This document shows, in pieces, positions 1 through 8,176 of a stretch of DNA of 64,000 bases; position 1 is the stretch's first letter, and each line of letters begins with the position of its first letter. Under the pieces are notes generated by a model. It saw only the letters and a program-made list of their open reading frames with translations, was not told the origin of the DNA and ran no database searches. Source of the stretch: Streptomyces sp. NBC_00490 (GTDB lineage: Bacteria; Actinomycetota; Actinomycetes; Streptomycetales; Streptomycetaceae); NCBI RefSeq assembly GCF_036013645.1, contig NZ_CP107869.1, forward strand, positions 4,402,001-4,466,000, written 5' to 3'. A program made the translations under genes and the position numbers.

Positions 1-2140
1 CGCCGGGTGCCTCGACGACACCGGTGCGCCGCAGCTTCTGCCAGCGCAGCCGGCCGCCGGTCAGGGCGGTGATCCAGGACTGGAGGAGGACGACGTACAT
101 GAGCTGGCGGTACAGGATCTGCTGGAGCGGCAGCGAGATGAGGTGGGTCATGCGTTCACGGTCGAGGCGGAAGGCGTAGGCGGCGCAGACCAGCTGGATC
201 GCCAGGACGCCCAGCCAGGCCACGACGGTCTTCTGGGTGGGGCCGAAGACCAGGCCGTAGATCAGGAACACGTCGATCAACGGGGCCAGCAGGGGCGCCA
301 GGACCATGAAGAGCGAGACCAGCGGCAGGCCGACCCGTCCGAAGCGGCCCGAGGGTCCCCGTTCCACCACTGCCCTGCGGTGCTTCCAGATCGCCTGCAT
401 GGTGCCGTACGACCAGCGGTAGCGCTGCGACCACAGCTGCTGGACGGTCTCCGGCGCCTCGGTCCAGGCCCGCGCCTTCTCGGCGTAGACGACCCGCCAG
501 CCGTCGCGGTGCATCGCCATGGTGATGTCGGTGTCCTCGGCGAGCGTGTCGTCGCTCATGCCGCCGACCCGCTCCAGAGCGGACCTGCGGAAGGCTCCGA
601 CGGCGCCGGGGATGGTCGGCATGCAGCGCAGGATGTCGTACATCCGGCGGTCCAGGTTGAAGCCCATCACGTACTCGATGTGCTGCCAGGCGCCGATGAG
701 CGAGTCCCGGTTGCCGACCTTGGCGTTGCCGGCCACGGCTCCGACGCGCGCGTCACCGAAGGGCTGGACCAGTTCGCGGACGGTGGACGGCTCGAAGACG
801 GTGTCGCCGTCCATCATCACGATGATGTCGTAACGGGCGTTGGCCAGACCGCGGTTGAGCGCGGCGGGCTTGCCCGCGTTCAGCTGGCGGACCACCCGCA
901 CGTTCGGCAGGCCCATCGCCTCCACGATCCGCGCGGTGCCGTCACTGGAGCCGTCGTCGATGACGATGACCTCGATGGGGTGTTCGCTCGCCATCAGGGA
1001 GCGGACGGTGTTCTCGATGCACTTGGCCTCGTTGTACGCCGGCACCAGCACCGACACCGGCTCGAAGACCGGGTTGCCCCAGCGGAAGCCGCGGCGCCGC
1101 ACGCGGCGGGCGTGGACGCCGGACAGGAGCAGCATCAGGACGAAGCGGCTGATGACGAGGAAGCCGATGATCGCCAGGGCGACCACCAGTACGGCGGTGA
1201 TGTTGTCGGAGGCGCCGACCAGGAAGACCCAGGCCTTGCCCTTCCACAGCTCGGCTCCGGTGACCTGGGTGTGCGCGCTGGGGGCGCCGAGGGCCTCGGT
1301 GAGGCTGTCGAACTCGTAGCCGTCGGCCTTCAGCTGGGGCAGCAGCCGGTCGAGCGCCTGCACGGTCTGGTGGCGGTCGCCGCCGGAGTCGTGCATCAGG
1401 ACGATCGCGCCCTTGCCGCCCTTGGGCGTGGCCTTGCGGATGATCTCCTCGACGCCGGGCTTGCGCCAGTCCTCGCTGTCGGTGTTGTTGACGATGGTGA
1501 TGTAGCCGCGGGTGCCGATGTACTCGGTGACCGGCCAGGACTTGTTGTCCATGGCGTCGGCGAAGGAGGAGTACGGCGGGCGGAAGAGCGAGGTGCGGAT
1601 GCCGGCGGCGCCGGTGATCGCGAGCTGGTTCTGGGACAGCTCCCAGTCGACGCGCTTCTTCGACTGGTAGGACAGGTCGGGGTGGTTGAAGGTGTGCAGG
1701 CCGACCTCGTGGCCCTCCTCGACCATGCGGCGCACCAGGTCCGGATAGCGCGAGGCCATGGTGCCGGTGACGAAGAAGACCGCGTGGGCGTCGTGCTCCT
1801 TGAGCACGTCCAGGACCTTCGGGGTCCACTCCGGGTCCGGGCCGTCGTCGAAGGTGAGGACGAGGCGGTGGTCCCTCAGACTCAGGCTCTGGGTGCGGCC
1901 GCTGCGGGTGTCGATGACCGGCCCGCCCTCGAGGATCTCCTCGGGGACCCGGTCGGAGGCGGCGGGGGCCTGGACGCGGTGGTCGGCGAGGATCTCGCTG
2001 TGCACGTAGCCGCGCAGCATCAGCATCGCCATCATGGCGACGAGGATCAGGCAGGGCAGCAGCAGGCGCATGGGCAGGCGGCGCCGAGAGCCGTCGCGGG
2101 CCGGGGACGCGGCCCGGGGACGGCGGGTGCGGGTTGCCAT
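1..2140 (-). CDS. matB: MatB-type bifunctional polysaccharide deacetylase / family 2 glycosyltransferase (C-terminus off the window)
   Basis: Membrane enzyme that should both polymerise and de-N-acetylate a surface glycan. About 713 residues are visible; the C-terminus lies beyond base 1. After a short basic N-terminus comes one membrane segment (about 24-42), then a NodB-type deacetylase domain with TFDDGPD (D98, D99), metal-binding HTFNH (H149, H153), RPPY (187-190) and LMHDSGGD (249-255). A second membrane segment (about 315-340) leads to a GT2 synthase domain with DDGS (395-398), DGD (444-446), ED (535-536) and QRYRW (572-576), then C-terminal membrane helices. ATG at 2140 shares one base with the TGA of the upstream gene, so the two are translationally coupled. 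From established knowledge, S. lividans and S. coelicolor MatA/MatB make a poly-N-acetylglucosamine-like polymer that causes mycelial pellets; the domain order and pairing fit. The symbol is by analogy. Confidence 0.85.
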   Translation of the reverse strand, partial: MATRTRRPRAASPARDGSRRRLPMRLLLPCLILVAMMAMLMLRGYVHSEILADHRVQAPAASDRVPEEILEGGPVIDTRSGRTQSLSLRDHRLVLTFDDGPDPEWTPKVLDVLKEHDAHAVFFVTGTMASRYPDLVRRMVEEGHEVGLHTFNHPDLSYQSKKRVDWELSQNQLAITGAAGIRTSLFRPPYSSFADAMDNKSWPVTEYIGTRGYITIVNNTDSEDWRKPGVEEIIRKATPKGGKGAIVLMHDSGGDRHQTVQALDRLLPQLKADGYEFDSLTEALGAPSAHTQVTGAELWKGKAWVFLVGASDNITAVLVVALAIIGFLVISRFVLMLLLSGVHARRVRRRGFRWGNPVFEPVSVLVPAYNEAKCIENTVRSLMASEHPIEVIVIDDGSSDGTARIVEAMGLPNVRVVRQLNAGKPAALNRGLANARYDIIVMMDGDTVFEPSTVRELVQPFGDARVGAVAGNAKVGNRDSLIGAWQHIEYVMGFNLDRRMYDILRCMPTIPGAVGAFRRSALERVGGMSDDTLAEDTDITMAMHRDGWRVVYAEKARAWTEAPETVQQLWSQRYRWSYGTMQAIWKHRRAVVERGPSGRFGRVGLPLVSLFMVLAPLLAPLIDVFLIYGLVFGPTQKTVVAWLGVLAIQLVCAAYAFRLDRERMTHLISLPLQQILYRQLMYVVLLQSWITALTGGRLRWQKLRRTGVVEAPG

Positions 2141-3042
2141 CAGACGGTGCTCTCCGGGGACGGTGTCGTGGTGCTGAGGGGCGCGGGTTCGTTCGCGCCG
2201 CCGGCCACCGTGTCGGTGCCGGTGCCGCCGTTGTCGCCGACCGGTGTCTCCGTCGGGTCGGGCGTGGGCTCCTCGGTGGGCGTCGGCTGGGGCGGACTGC
2301 TCGTCGCCGGCTCGGTCGGTTCGGGGTTCGGGGTGGGGTTGCTGCCGGTGCCCGAGGTGGTCTTCGTCGCCGTCGGCTCCGGGGCCGTCACCGCGCCCGG
2401 GTTCTGGGCGGTCGCGGTGGCGCCGGGCGCGGTGGCGTCGGCGCCCGGCGACACCGTCGCGGTGCCGCTCGGGGACGTCGAGACGCCGGGCGGGAGAGTG
2501 GCGCCGTCGGTGGGCGGGACCGTCTCCCCGGGCAGCGGGGAGTTGTCGACCTGGCCGGCCTCCTGGCCCTCGCCCTGGCCCGGTACGGGCAGCCAGGGGG
2601 CGTTGGAGTTGCCGGACAGCAGGGTCGTGACGATGACCACGGCGTAGATCGCGCAGGCGAGTCCGATGAAGATGCCGATACGGCGGTATCTGCGGCTTCT
2701 GCGGCCCGACTCGTCGACGAAGACCGGACCGTCGGAGCCCTCCGCGGTGTCGCCGCCGGCCTGGCCGACCAGACGGTTGTCGGCCCGCAGGGCGACCGCG
2801 TCCAGCTGGACGGTCACCTCGTGCGGGTCATGGGTGTTGCTCCACGGGTCGGCGAAGGCCGTCCCCTCGGGGCCCACCCTGGGCAGCACCTCGGTCTGGT
2901 CCGCCGACGCGAGGACATCCGAGCCTCTGGTCTCCGGATAAGCCTGGGTGCCGTTCCCCGGCGCGGGGAACCCCCTGGTGCCGGAAGCCACTGAGGGCCA
3001 TTCCGGTTGGGCGTCTTCTCGCCAATTCTCGCGCACGCACAT
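2140..3042 (-). CDS. matA: MatA-like membrane-anchored Pro/Thr-rich protein
   Basis: 300 residues. The first 115 or so are hydrophilic and presumably cytoplasmic. A basic stretch (RRSRRYRR) precedes one membrane helix (about 121-143). The rest is a low-complexity outside region rich in Pro, Thr, Ser, Glu and Gly, with no enzymatic motif. It ends on TGATG, overlapping the matB start by one base, so it is the first gene of a two-gene operon. A GTG at 3036 has better spacing from the GGGGGG ribosome-binding stretch than the ATG at 3042, so the protein may be two residues shorter. The name rests on position before the deacetylase/synthase and on recalled S. coelicolor gene order, not on a conserved domain. 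Confidence 0.7.
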   Translation of the reverse strand: MCVRENWREDAQPEWPSVASGTRGFPAPGNGTQAYPETRGSDVLASADQTEVLPRVGPEGTAFADPWSNTHDPHEVTVQLDAVALRADNRLVGQAGGDTAEGSDGPVFVDESGRRSRRYRRIGIFIGLACAIYAVVIVTTLLSGNSNAPWLPVPGQGEGQEAGQVDNSPLPGETVPPTDGATLPPGVSTSPSGTATVSPGADATAPGATATAQNPGAVTAPEPTATKTTSGTGSNPTPNPEPTEPATSSPPQPTPTEEPTPDPTETPVGDNGGTGTDTVAGGANEPAPLSTTTPSPESTV

Positions 3043-3188
3043 CCCCCCACGGGACAGATCTGGGTGCGCATACGACGCCGAGCACTCGTCGATCGAACCG
3101 AGCCCCCACCCGGCCCGAGCGCCCCCTTTACCACAGCGTGCTCAGGCCACGAATGTAGCGCACCGACGGCCGATGTGTTTGCAGAGTG

Positions 3189-4160
3189 TCAGTTGTGGAC
3201 ATTGATGATCTTCATGTCAATGGCCGGAATCCATGCCCCGGCAGGCCGGTGAAGCCACTTCTCGGCCGCGGAAAGTTCGGCCGCCGCGCGACGCAACGCG
3301 TCGATTCCGGGGTGCACCAGCCCCTTGCGCCACACCAGTGACACGGGTGACAGGGGCATCGGATCGACGAGCGGGCGCAGCACGGTGTTCGGCATGGCTG
3401 GAAAGTCCACTACCGCGAGGACGGGGTTGCGTGTTCTGGCCATGACACGCCGGAACTCTTCGTGACCGATCGCGAGCGGCGCGGGCGAGGCGACCTCGAT
3501 CCCCCGTCCGTCGAACAGCCGGCGCGCGAGATCGGTCCACTCCGGCGTACGGGGGTTACCGGCCCCCGCGTACACGTCCTCCCCCGCCAGCTCGGCCAGC
3601 GGCACCTGCGCCCAGGCCGCCAGCCGGTGGTCCTCGGGCAGCACGACCGCCATGGGCTCGAAGCGGACGATCTGGTGGTCCAGGCCCGCCCGCAGCGCCG
3701 GGGCCAGCCCCGCGTACCGGCCGAAGGAGGCGTCGAGGCGGCCCGCGAGCACCTCGGCCGCCGCACCGGTCAGACCGCTCTCGAAGCGGGCCATCAGCTC
3801 GATGTCGGGGGCGAGTTCACGGGCCCGGTGCAGCACCCGGCTGCCGGTGCCCAGGCCCGGTGAGTTGATGTCGACCAGCAGCGGCCGCACCGGTCCGAAG
3901 GCGGCGATCAGCGCGTCCTGCGCGTCCAGGACCCTGCGGGCGTGCGGCACCAGCCGCTCCCCGTCGGCCGTCAGCGTCACCTGCCGGGTGGTCCGTACGA
4001 AGAGCTCGGCGCCCAGCTCCCGCTCCAGCCGCCGTACGTCCCGGCTGAGCGCCTGCTGGGCGACGTAGAGCCGGGCCGCGGCACGGGTGAAGTGCAGTTC
4101 CTCGGCGACGGCGAGGAAGGCGCGCAGGAGGCGGGCGTCGAGGTGGGTCGGGGCGGGCAT
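3189..4160 (-). CDS. LysR family transcriptional regulator
   Basis: 323 residues. The N-terminus holds a classic LysR winged helix-turn-helix (about 5-65; LRAFLAVAEELHFTRAAARL followed by AQQALSRDVRRLE and the LFVRTTRQVTLT wing). An effector-binding domain follows (about 95-300). It is transcribed away from the MFS gene across an 83-bp gap that carries an inverted repeat (4198-4221), the usual arrangement in which a LysR protein controls itself and its divergent target. The effector cannot be read from sequence; a substrate or toxic compound moved by the exporter is the natural guess. Confidence 0.9.
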   Translation of the reverse strand: MPAPTHLDARLLRAFLAVAEELHFTRAAARLYVAQQALSRDVRRLERELGAELFVRTTRQVTLTADGERLVPHARRVLDAQDALIAAFGPVRPLLVDINSPGLGTGSRVLHRARELAPDIELMARFESGLTGAAAEVLAGRLDASFGRYAGLAPALRAGLDHQIVRFEPMAVVLPEDHRLAAWAQVPLAELAGEDVYAGAGNPRTPEWTDLARRLFDGRGIEVASPAPLAIGHEEFRRVMARTRNPVLAVVDFPAMPNTVLRPLVDPMPLSPVSLVWRKGLVHPGIDALRRAAAELSAAEKWLHRPAGAWIPAIDMKIINVHN

Positions 4161-4197
4161 CCCGCGAACCTACAACGCAGGTGCGTGAATGCCCACC

Positions 4198-4221
4198 GAT
4201 CAGGTGTTGGACCCCCTGATC
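4198..4221. promoter_or_regulatory. Inverted repeat, candidate LysR operator
   Basis: GATCAGG (4198-4204) and CCTGATC (4215-4221) form a perfect 7-bp inverted repeat with a 10-base spacer, between the divergent LysR and MFS genes and 22 bases before the MFS start. A weaker ACCT-N7-AGGT repeat lies at 4168-4182. Position and symmetry suit a LysR site; binding is inferred. Confidence 0.5.
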
Positions 4222-4243
4222 ACTCCCGGGCGACGGTGGACCC

Positions 4244-5560
4244 ATGCCGCAGCCCCTGTTCACGACGACCGCGGACACGCTCGTCGCCGTCGACTTCACG
4301 CCCCGGACCCGTCACCGGGAACCCGGCCCCTACCGCCGCCTCTTCTCCCACCCCGGCACCCGCGCCTTCACCGCCGGAAACCTCCTCGCCCGCCTGCCCA
4401 TGGGCATGTTCAGCGTGAGCGCCGTCGTCATGATCGTCGCCGCCCGGGACTCGTACGCCCTCGCCGGCGCCGTCACCGCGACCGGCCTCGCGGCGACCGC
4501 GCTGGTCGCGCCCTGGACGGCACGGCTCGTCGACCGGTACGGCCAGGCCCGGGTCGCCGTACCGGCCACGCTGCTCGCGGCGCTGGGCTCGCTCGCCCTG
4601 GTGCTGTGCGTCCACCGGGGCGCACCCGACTGGACGCTGTTCGCCGCGTACGCCGCCACCGCCACCACCCCCAACACCGGCGGCATGTCCCGCGCCCGCT
4701 GGGCCCATCTGCTCAGGGGCGACGACAAGGCCCTGCACACCGCGAACTCCTTCGAACAGGCCGCGGACGAACTGTGCTTCATGCTGGGCCCGGTGCTGGC
4801 GGTGGTGCTGTGCGGCTCGCTCGCCCCGGAGGCGGGGACGCTCGTCGGGGTGGCCCTGCTGGTGACCGGGATCCTGGCGTTCGCGGCACAGCGGTCGACG
4901 GAGCCGCCGGTGTCCGGCTCGCTCCGCAGGACCGGGGCCCCGCTGCGCGCCCCCGGCATCCCCGCGCTCCTCGCCGTCTGCCTCGCCATGGGCGCGGTGT
5001 TCGGGTCCATGGAGGTCGTCACCCTCGCGTTCGCCGACGTCCGGGGACACCCCTCGGCGGCCGGTGTCGTCCTGGCCCTCCAGGCGGCCGGTTCCTGCGC
5101 GGCCGGCCTGCTGTACGGCGCGTGGAAGCCGTCCGGTCCGGCCGAGCGGCGCTATCCGTGGTGCGTGGCCGCGATGACCGCGCTGATGACCCTGCCGCTG
5201 CTCGCCGCGTCCCTGACCGGCTCCCTCCTCGCCCTCGCGGCGGCGCTGCTGATCGCCGGGATGGCGACGGCGCCGACGATGGTCACCGGTATGACACTCG
5301 TCCAGGAACACACCCCCGAGGGCCGCCTCAACGAGGGCATGACCCTCGCCGTGACCGGCCTGCTCGGCGGGATCGCCGGGGGCAGCGCGCTCGGCGGCTG
5401 GACGACGGAACACGTGTCGGCGACGGCGGGATTCGGCGTACCGGTCGCTGCGGCGGCGGTGGCGCTGCTGATCACGCTGGGGCGGGTTCGTTTCGCCCCC
5501 GCCGCCCCTACCCGTCCCATCCCTGGGGGCTGCGCCCCCAGACCCCCGCTTCGGCCCTGA
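4244..5560 (+). CDS. MFS transporter
   Basis: 438 residues with about twelve hydrophobic segments and a YnfM/arabinose-efflux-like layout. An N-terminal cytoplasmic tail of about 30 residues precedes the first helix. The loop WTARLVDRYGQARVAVPA is the MFS loop 2-3 signature region. It is probably a proton-driven exporter; substrate unknown. It is divergent from the LysR regulator, which probably controls it. The last 14 or so residues (PIPGGCAPRPPLRP) are encoded inside a repetitive element starting near 5522, so the natural C-terminus has probably been replaced by read-through into the repeat. ATG at 4244 is chosen because translation fits the family from there; no strong ribosome-binding site is visible. 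Confidence 0.85.
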   Translation: MPQPLFTTTADTLVAVDFTPRTRHREPGPYRRLFSHPGTRAFTAGNLLARLPMGMFSVSAVVMIVAARDSYALAGAVTATGLAATALVAPWTARLVDRYGQARVAVPATLLAALGSLALVLCVHRGAPDWTLFAAYAATATTPNTGGMSRARWAHLLRGDDKALHTANSFEQAADELCFMLGPVLAVVLCGSLAPEAGTLVGVALLVTGILAFAAQRSTEPPVSGSLRRTGAPLRAPGIPALLAVCLAMGAVFGSMEVVTLAFADVRGHPSAAGVVLALQAAGSCAAGLLYGAWKPSGPAERRYPWCVAAMTALMTLPLLAASLTGSLLALAAALLIAGMATAPTMVTGMTLVQEHTPEGRLNEGMTLAVTGLLGGIAGGSALGGWTTEHVSATAGFGVPVAAAAVALLITLGRVRFAPAAPTRPIPGGCAPRPPLRP

Positions 5561-5756
5561 ACGGGCCTCGTCCTCAAGCGCCGGACGGGCTGGAATTGCC
5601 TGAACCTGCGATGAGAGGCGCAGCCCCCGGCGGGTGGGTGGGGGCTCGGGACGGCGGCAGCCTCGTCCCGGGATGCCGGAGGGGCTGAGCTTGATTCAGC
5701 CCCTCCGGCGTTTGAGGAGCGGGGGTCCAGGGGGCAGCGCCCCCTGGGAGCGGGGG
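5522..5756. repeat. Large inverted repeat with internal GC-rich hairpins
   Basis: The left arm (about 5522-5595) reads CTGGGGGCTGCGCCCCCAG, then ACCCCCGCT, then CCTCAAGCGCCGGACGGGCTG. The right arm (about 5695-5756) carries the same three blocks in reverse complement: CAGCCCCTCCGGCGTTTGAGG, AGCGGGGGTCC and AGGGGGCAGCGCCCCCTGG. Each arm has its own self-complementary core. Elements of this form are, from general knowledge, common between Streptomyces genes and may act as terminators. This one overlaps the last codons of the MFS gene and separates it from the glycan operon. Confidence 0.7.
5675..5709 (+). terminator. Rho-independent-like hairpin after the MFS gene
   Basis: GCCGGAGGGGCTGA (5675-5688) pairs perfectly with TCAGCCCCTCCGGC (5696-5709) around a 7-base loop. 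There is no T-run, as is usual in Streptomyces. It lies within the larger inverted repeat and probably stops transcription before the LacI-controlled promoter. Confidence 0.55.
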
Positions 5757-5829
5757 CGAAACACCCGGAACCGCGCCCCAATTCGCGCGCACCCCATTGA
5801 CGCCCCCACAGCTCGCACATACCTTCGCC

Positions 5830-5870
5830 CGTCGAAGCGCTTCGACGTCACGCGTCGAATCGATTCGACG
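5830..5870. promoter_or_regulatory. Tandem LacI-family operators
   Basis: Two perfect 18-bp palindromes, CGTCGAAGCGCTTCGACG (5830-5847) and CGTCGAATCGATTCGACG (5853-5870), have centres 23 bp apart, about two helical turns. A third half-site GTCGAA lies at 5877-5882. The CG-centred symmetry with GAA/TTC arms is typical of LacI-family sites. They sit 73 bp before the binding-protein start, so the LacI protein encoded at 11258-12268 is the obvious ligand. Confidence 0.8.
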
Positions 5871-5942
5871 ATCCCCGTCGAACCTCGCCGCGTGACGCCG
5901 CTCCGAGAACCATCCGGCTCCGAACTTCCCTGGAGGCACGGG

Positions 5943-7238
5943 ATGTTGACGGCACGAAGGCGTGTGATGGCGACGGCGGTGGCCCTGACCGGGTCACTGC
6001 TCCTGGCCTCCTGCGGAGACTCGGACAATGGGTCGTCCGAGGACGGCAAGACGCTCAAACTGTGGCACTACGAGGCCCCCAACAGCGCGATGGGACAGGC
6101 CTGGAACGAGGCGATCAAGGAGTTCAAGGCCAAGCACCCGGGCGTGAAGGTGGAGTTCGAGGAGAAGGGCTTCGAACAGATCCAGAAGACCGCCCCGATG
6201 GTCCTCAACTCCTCCGACGCGCCCGACGTGATGGAGTACAACAAGGGCAACGCGACGGCGGGCCTCCTGTCCAAGCAGGGGCTCCTCACCGATCTCACCC
6301 AAGAGGCGACCACGCGCGGCTGGGACAAGAAACTCGGCGCGAGCGTCCGCACCACCAGCGTGTACGACACCAACGGCGTGATGGGCTCCGGCAAGTGGTA
6401 CGGCGTCCCCAACTACGCCGAGTACACGATGGTCTTCTACAACAAGGACCTCTTCGCGAAGTACAAGATCGCCGAGCCGAAGACGTTCGACGAACTGACC
6501 GCCGCGATGGACACGTTCGTCCGGAACAAGGTCACCCCGCTCGCCAACGCCGGCGCCGAGTACATCGCCCAGCAGTACCTCTACCAGCTCGCCCTGTCGA
6601 AGGCCGACCGCTCCTGGGTCGACTCGTACGAGCTCTACAAGGGCAAGACCGACTTCCACGACACCGCCTGGAGCCACGCCGCCGACACCTTCGCGGACTG
6701 GGTGAAGAAGGGCTACATCGCCAAGACCTCCAGCAGCGCCAAGGCCGAGGACGCGGGCGTCTCCTTCATCCAGGGCAAGTCGCCGATCCTGTTCTCCGGC
6801 AGCTGGTGGTACGGCCGCTTCGTCGACGAGGCGAAGTTCGACTGGGGCACCTTCCTGTGGCCCGACTCGAACCTCACCCTCGGCTCCGGCGGCAACCTCT
6901 GGGTCGTCCCCAAGGGCGCCAAGAACAAGAAGCTGGCCTACGACTTCATCGACATCACCATGTCGAAGAAGATCCAGAACCTGCTCGGCAACAAGGGCGG
7001 TGTCCCGGTCGCGGCCGACGCGAGCGCCATCACGGACCCGAGGTCGAAGGCCCTCATCGACAACTTCAACGTCCTGTCCGAGCGGGACGGCCTGGCCTTC
7101 TACCCCGACTGGCCGGTCCCCGGCTACTACGACGTCCTCGTCTCCGAGACCCAGAAGCTGATCACGAACAGCGAGCAGCCGGACGGCTATCTGGACGCCC
7201 TCCAGGAGGCGTACGACAAGGGCGCGCCGAAGCAATGA
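5943..7238 (+). CDS. Sugar ABC transporter substrate-binding lipoprotein
   Basis: 431 residues, family 1 extracellular solute-binding protein (MalE-like) that captures an oligosaccharide outside the cell. The signal peptide ends in a lipobox LLASC with Cys24 as the lipidated residue; the mature protein begins with an acidic Gly/Ser linker. The fold signature is seen in LKLWHYEAPN and in YGVPNYAEYTMVFYNKDLF. ATG at 5943 is preceded by GGAGG at 5932-5936; a longer upstream reading frame exists but would run through the operator region. It is the first gene of the operon and overlaps the next gene by ATGA. The ligand is probably an alpha-xylosylated glucan fragment, inferred only from the GH31 and GH3 genes downstream. 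Confidence 0.92.
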   Translation: MLTARRRVMATAVALTGSLLLASCGDSDNGSSEDGKTLKLWHYEAPNSAMGQAWNEAIKEFKAKHPGVKVEFEEKGFEQIQKTAPMVLNSSDAPDVMEYNKGNATAGLLSKQGLLTDLTQEATTRGWDKKLGASVRTTSVYDTNGVMGSGKWYGVPNYAEYTMVFYNKDLFAKYKIAEPKTFDELTAAMDTFVRNKVTPLANAGAEYIAQQYLYQLALSKADRSWVDSYELYKGKTDFHDTAWSHAADTFADWVKKGYIAKTSSSAKAEDAGVSFIQGKSPILFSGSWWYGRFVDEAKFDWGTFLWPDSNLTLGSGGNLWVVPKGAKNKKLAYDFIDITMSKKIQNLLGNKGGVPVAADASAITDPRSKALIDNFNVLSERDGLAFYPDWPVPGYYDVLVSETQKLITNSEQPDGYLDALQEAYDKGAPKQ

Positions 7239-8176
7239 CGGTGACCGTCGAGAAGAGGGTGACCAGCGAAGAGACCCACGCCGGTCACCCTCGCCGCCCC
7301 CGCGACTCCTACGCCCTGTTCCTCCTCCCCGGCGTCCTCGCCTTCCTCACCGTCATCGTCGTCCCGTTCCTGATGAACACGGGCGTCAGCTTCACCGACT
7401 GGCAGGGCGTGGGCTCCCCCAGCTGGACCGGCCTCGCCAACTACCGCGAGCTGATGGACGACTCGGAGTTCTGGGAGTCGTTCCGGCACAGCCTGTTCAT
7501 GGTCCTCGCCATGGCGGCCGTGCCGACGGCGGTCGGACTGGTCCTGGCCGCCGCGCTGTTCGACTACATCGGCAAGCACTTCGGATCGAGGATCGTCGCG
7601 GTCCTGCGCGCCTGCTTCTACCTCCCCCAGGTGTTGCCGATCGCGGTCGCGGGCATCGTCTGGAGCTGGATCCTGGCTCCCACCGACGGCTCCCTCAACG
7701 AACTCCTCAAGGCCGTAGGGCTGTCGAGCTGGCGGCAGGACTGGCTCGGCGACCCCGACATCGCCCTCTACAGCGTCATGGGCGTGATGGTCTGGGTCCA
7801 GCTCGGCTTCCCGCTGGTCATCTTCATGGCGGGCCTGCAACGCGTGGACCCGCAGCTGCACGAGGCGGCCGAGCTGGACGGCGCCGGCTGGTGGCGCCGG
7901 TTCTGGCACATCACGCTGCCGCAGATCCGCCCGGAGATCTACGTCGTGCTGACGTGGTGCACGATCGCCGCGCTGAAGGTCTTCGGGGCGGTGTACGTCC
8001 TGACCAAGGGCGGCCCGGGCGGCGCCACGAACGTCCCGTCCTACTTCTCCTTCACCACGTTCTTCGAGAAGACGCAGGTCGGCTACGGCGCCGCCATCTC
8101 CACCGTCCTCACGGTGATCATCCTGGCCCTCTCCTTGATCGGCCTGAAGCTCCAGACCCGCGCGGGGACAGCATGA
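7235..8176 (+). CDS. Sugar ABC transporter permease (MalF-like)
   Basis: 313 residues, six membrane helices. The cytoplasmic EAA loop reads EAAELDGAGWWRRFWHITLP near residue 210-230, the contact site for the ATPase. The ATG overlaps the stop of the binding protein (ATGA, 7235-7238), and its own stop overlaps the start of the second permease in the same way, indicating tight translational coupling. No ATPase gene is present in the operon; in Streptomyces a shared ATPase such as MsiK normally energises such importers. Confidence 0.93.
   Translation: MTVTVEKRVTSEETHAGHPRRPRDSYALFLLPGVLAFLTVIVVPFLMNTGVSFTDWQGVGSPSWTGLANYRELMDDSEFWESFRHSLFMVLAMAAVPTAVGLVLAAALFDYIGKHFGSRIVAVLRACFYLPQVLPIAVAGIVWSWILAPTDGSLNELLKAVGLSSWRQDWLGDPDIALYSVMGVMVWVQLGFPLVIFMAGLQRVDPQLHEAAELDGAGWWRRFWHITLPQIRPEIYVVLTWCTIAALKVFGAVYVLTKGGPGGATNVPSYFSFTTFFEKTQVGYGAAISTVLTVIILALSLIGLKLQTRAGTA

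Noticed and set aside
143..2647. 834-codon plus-strand frame opposite matB and matA
   Set aside because: It is the antisense shadow of two recognisable minus-strand genes and has shadow-like composition (Gly, Asp, Val, Ala, His, Arg).
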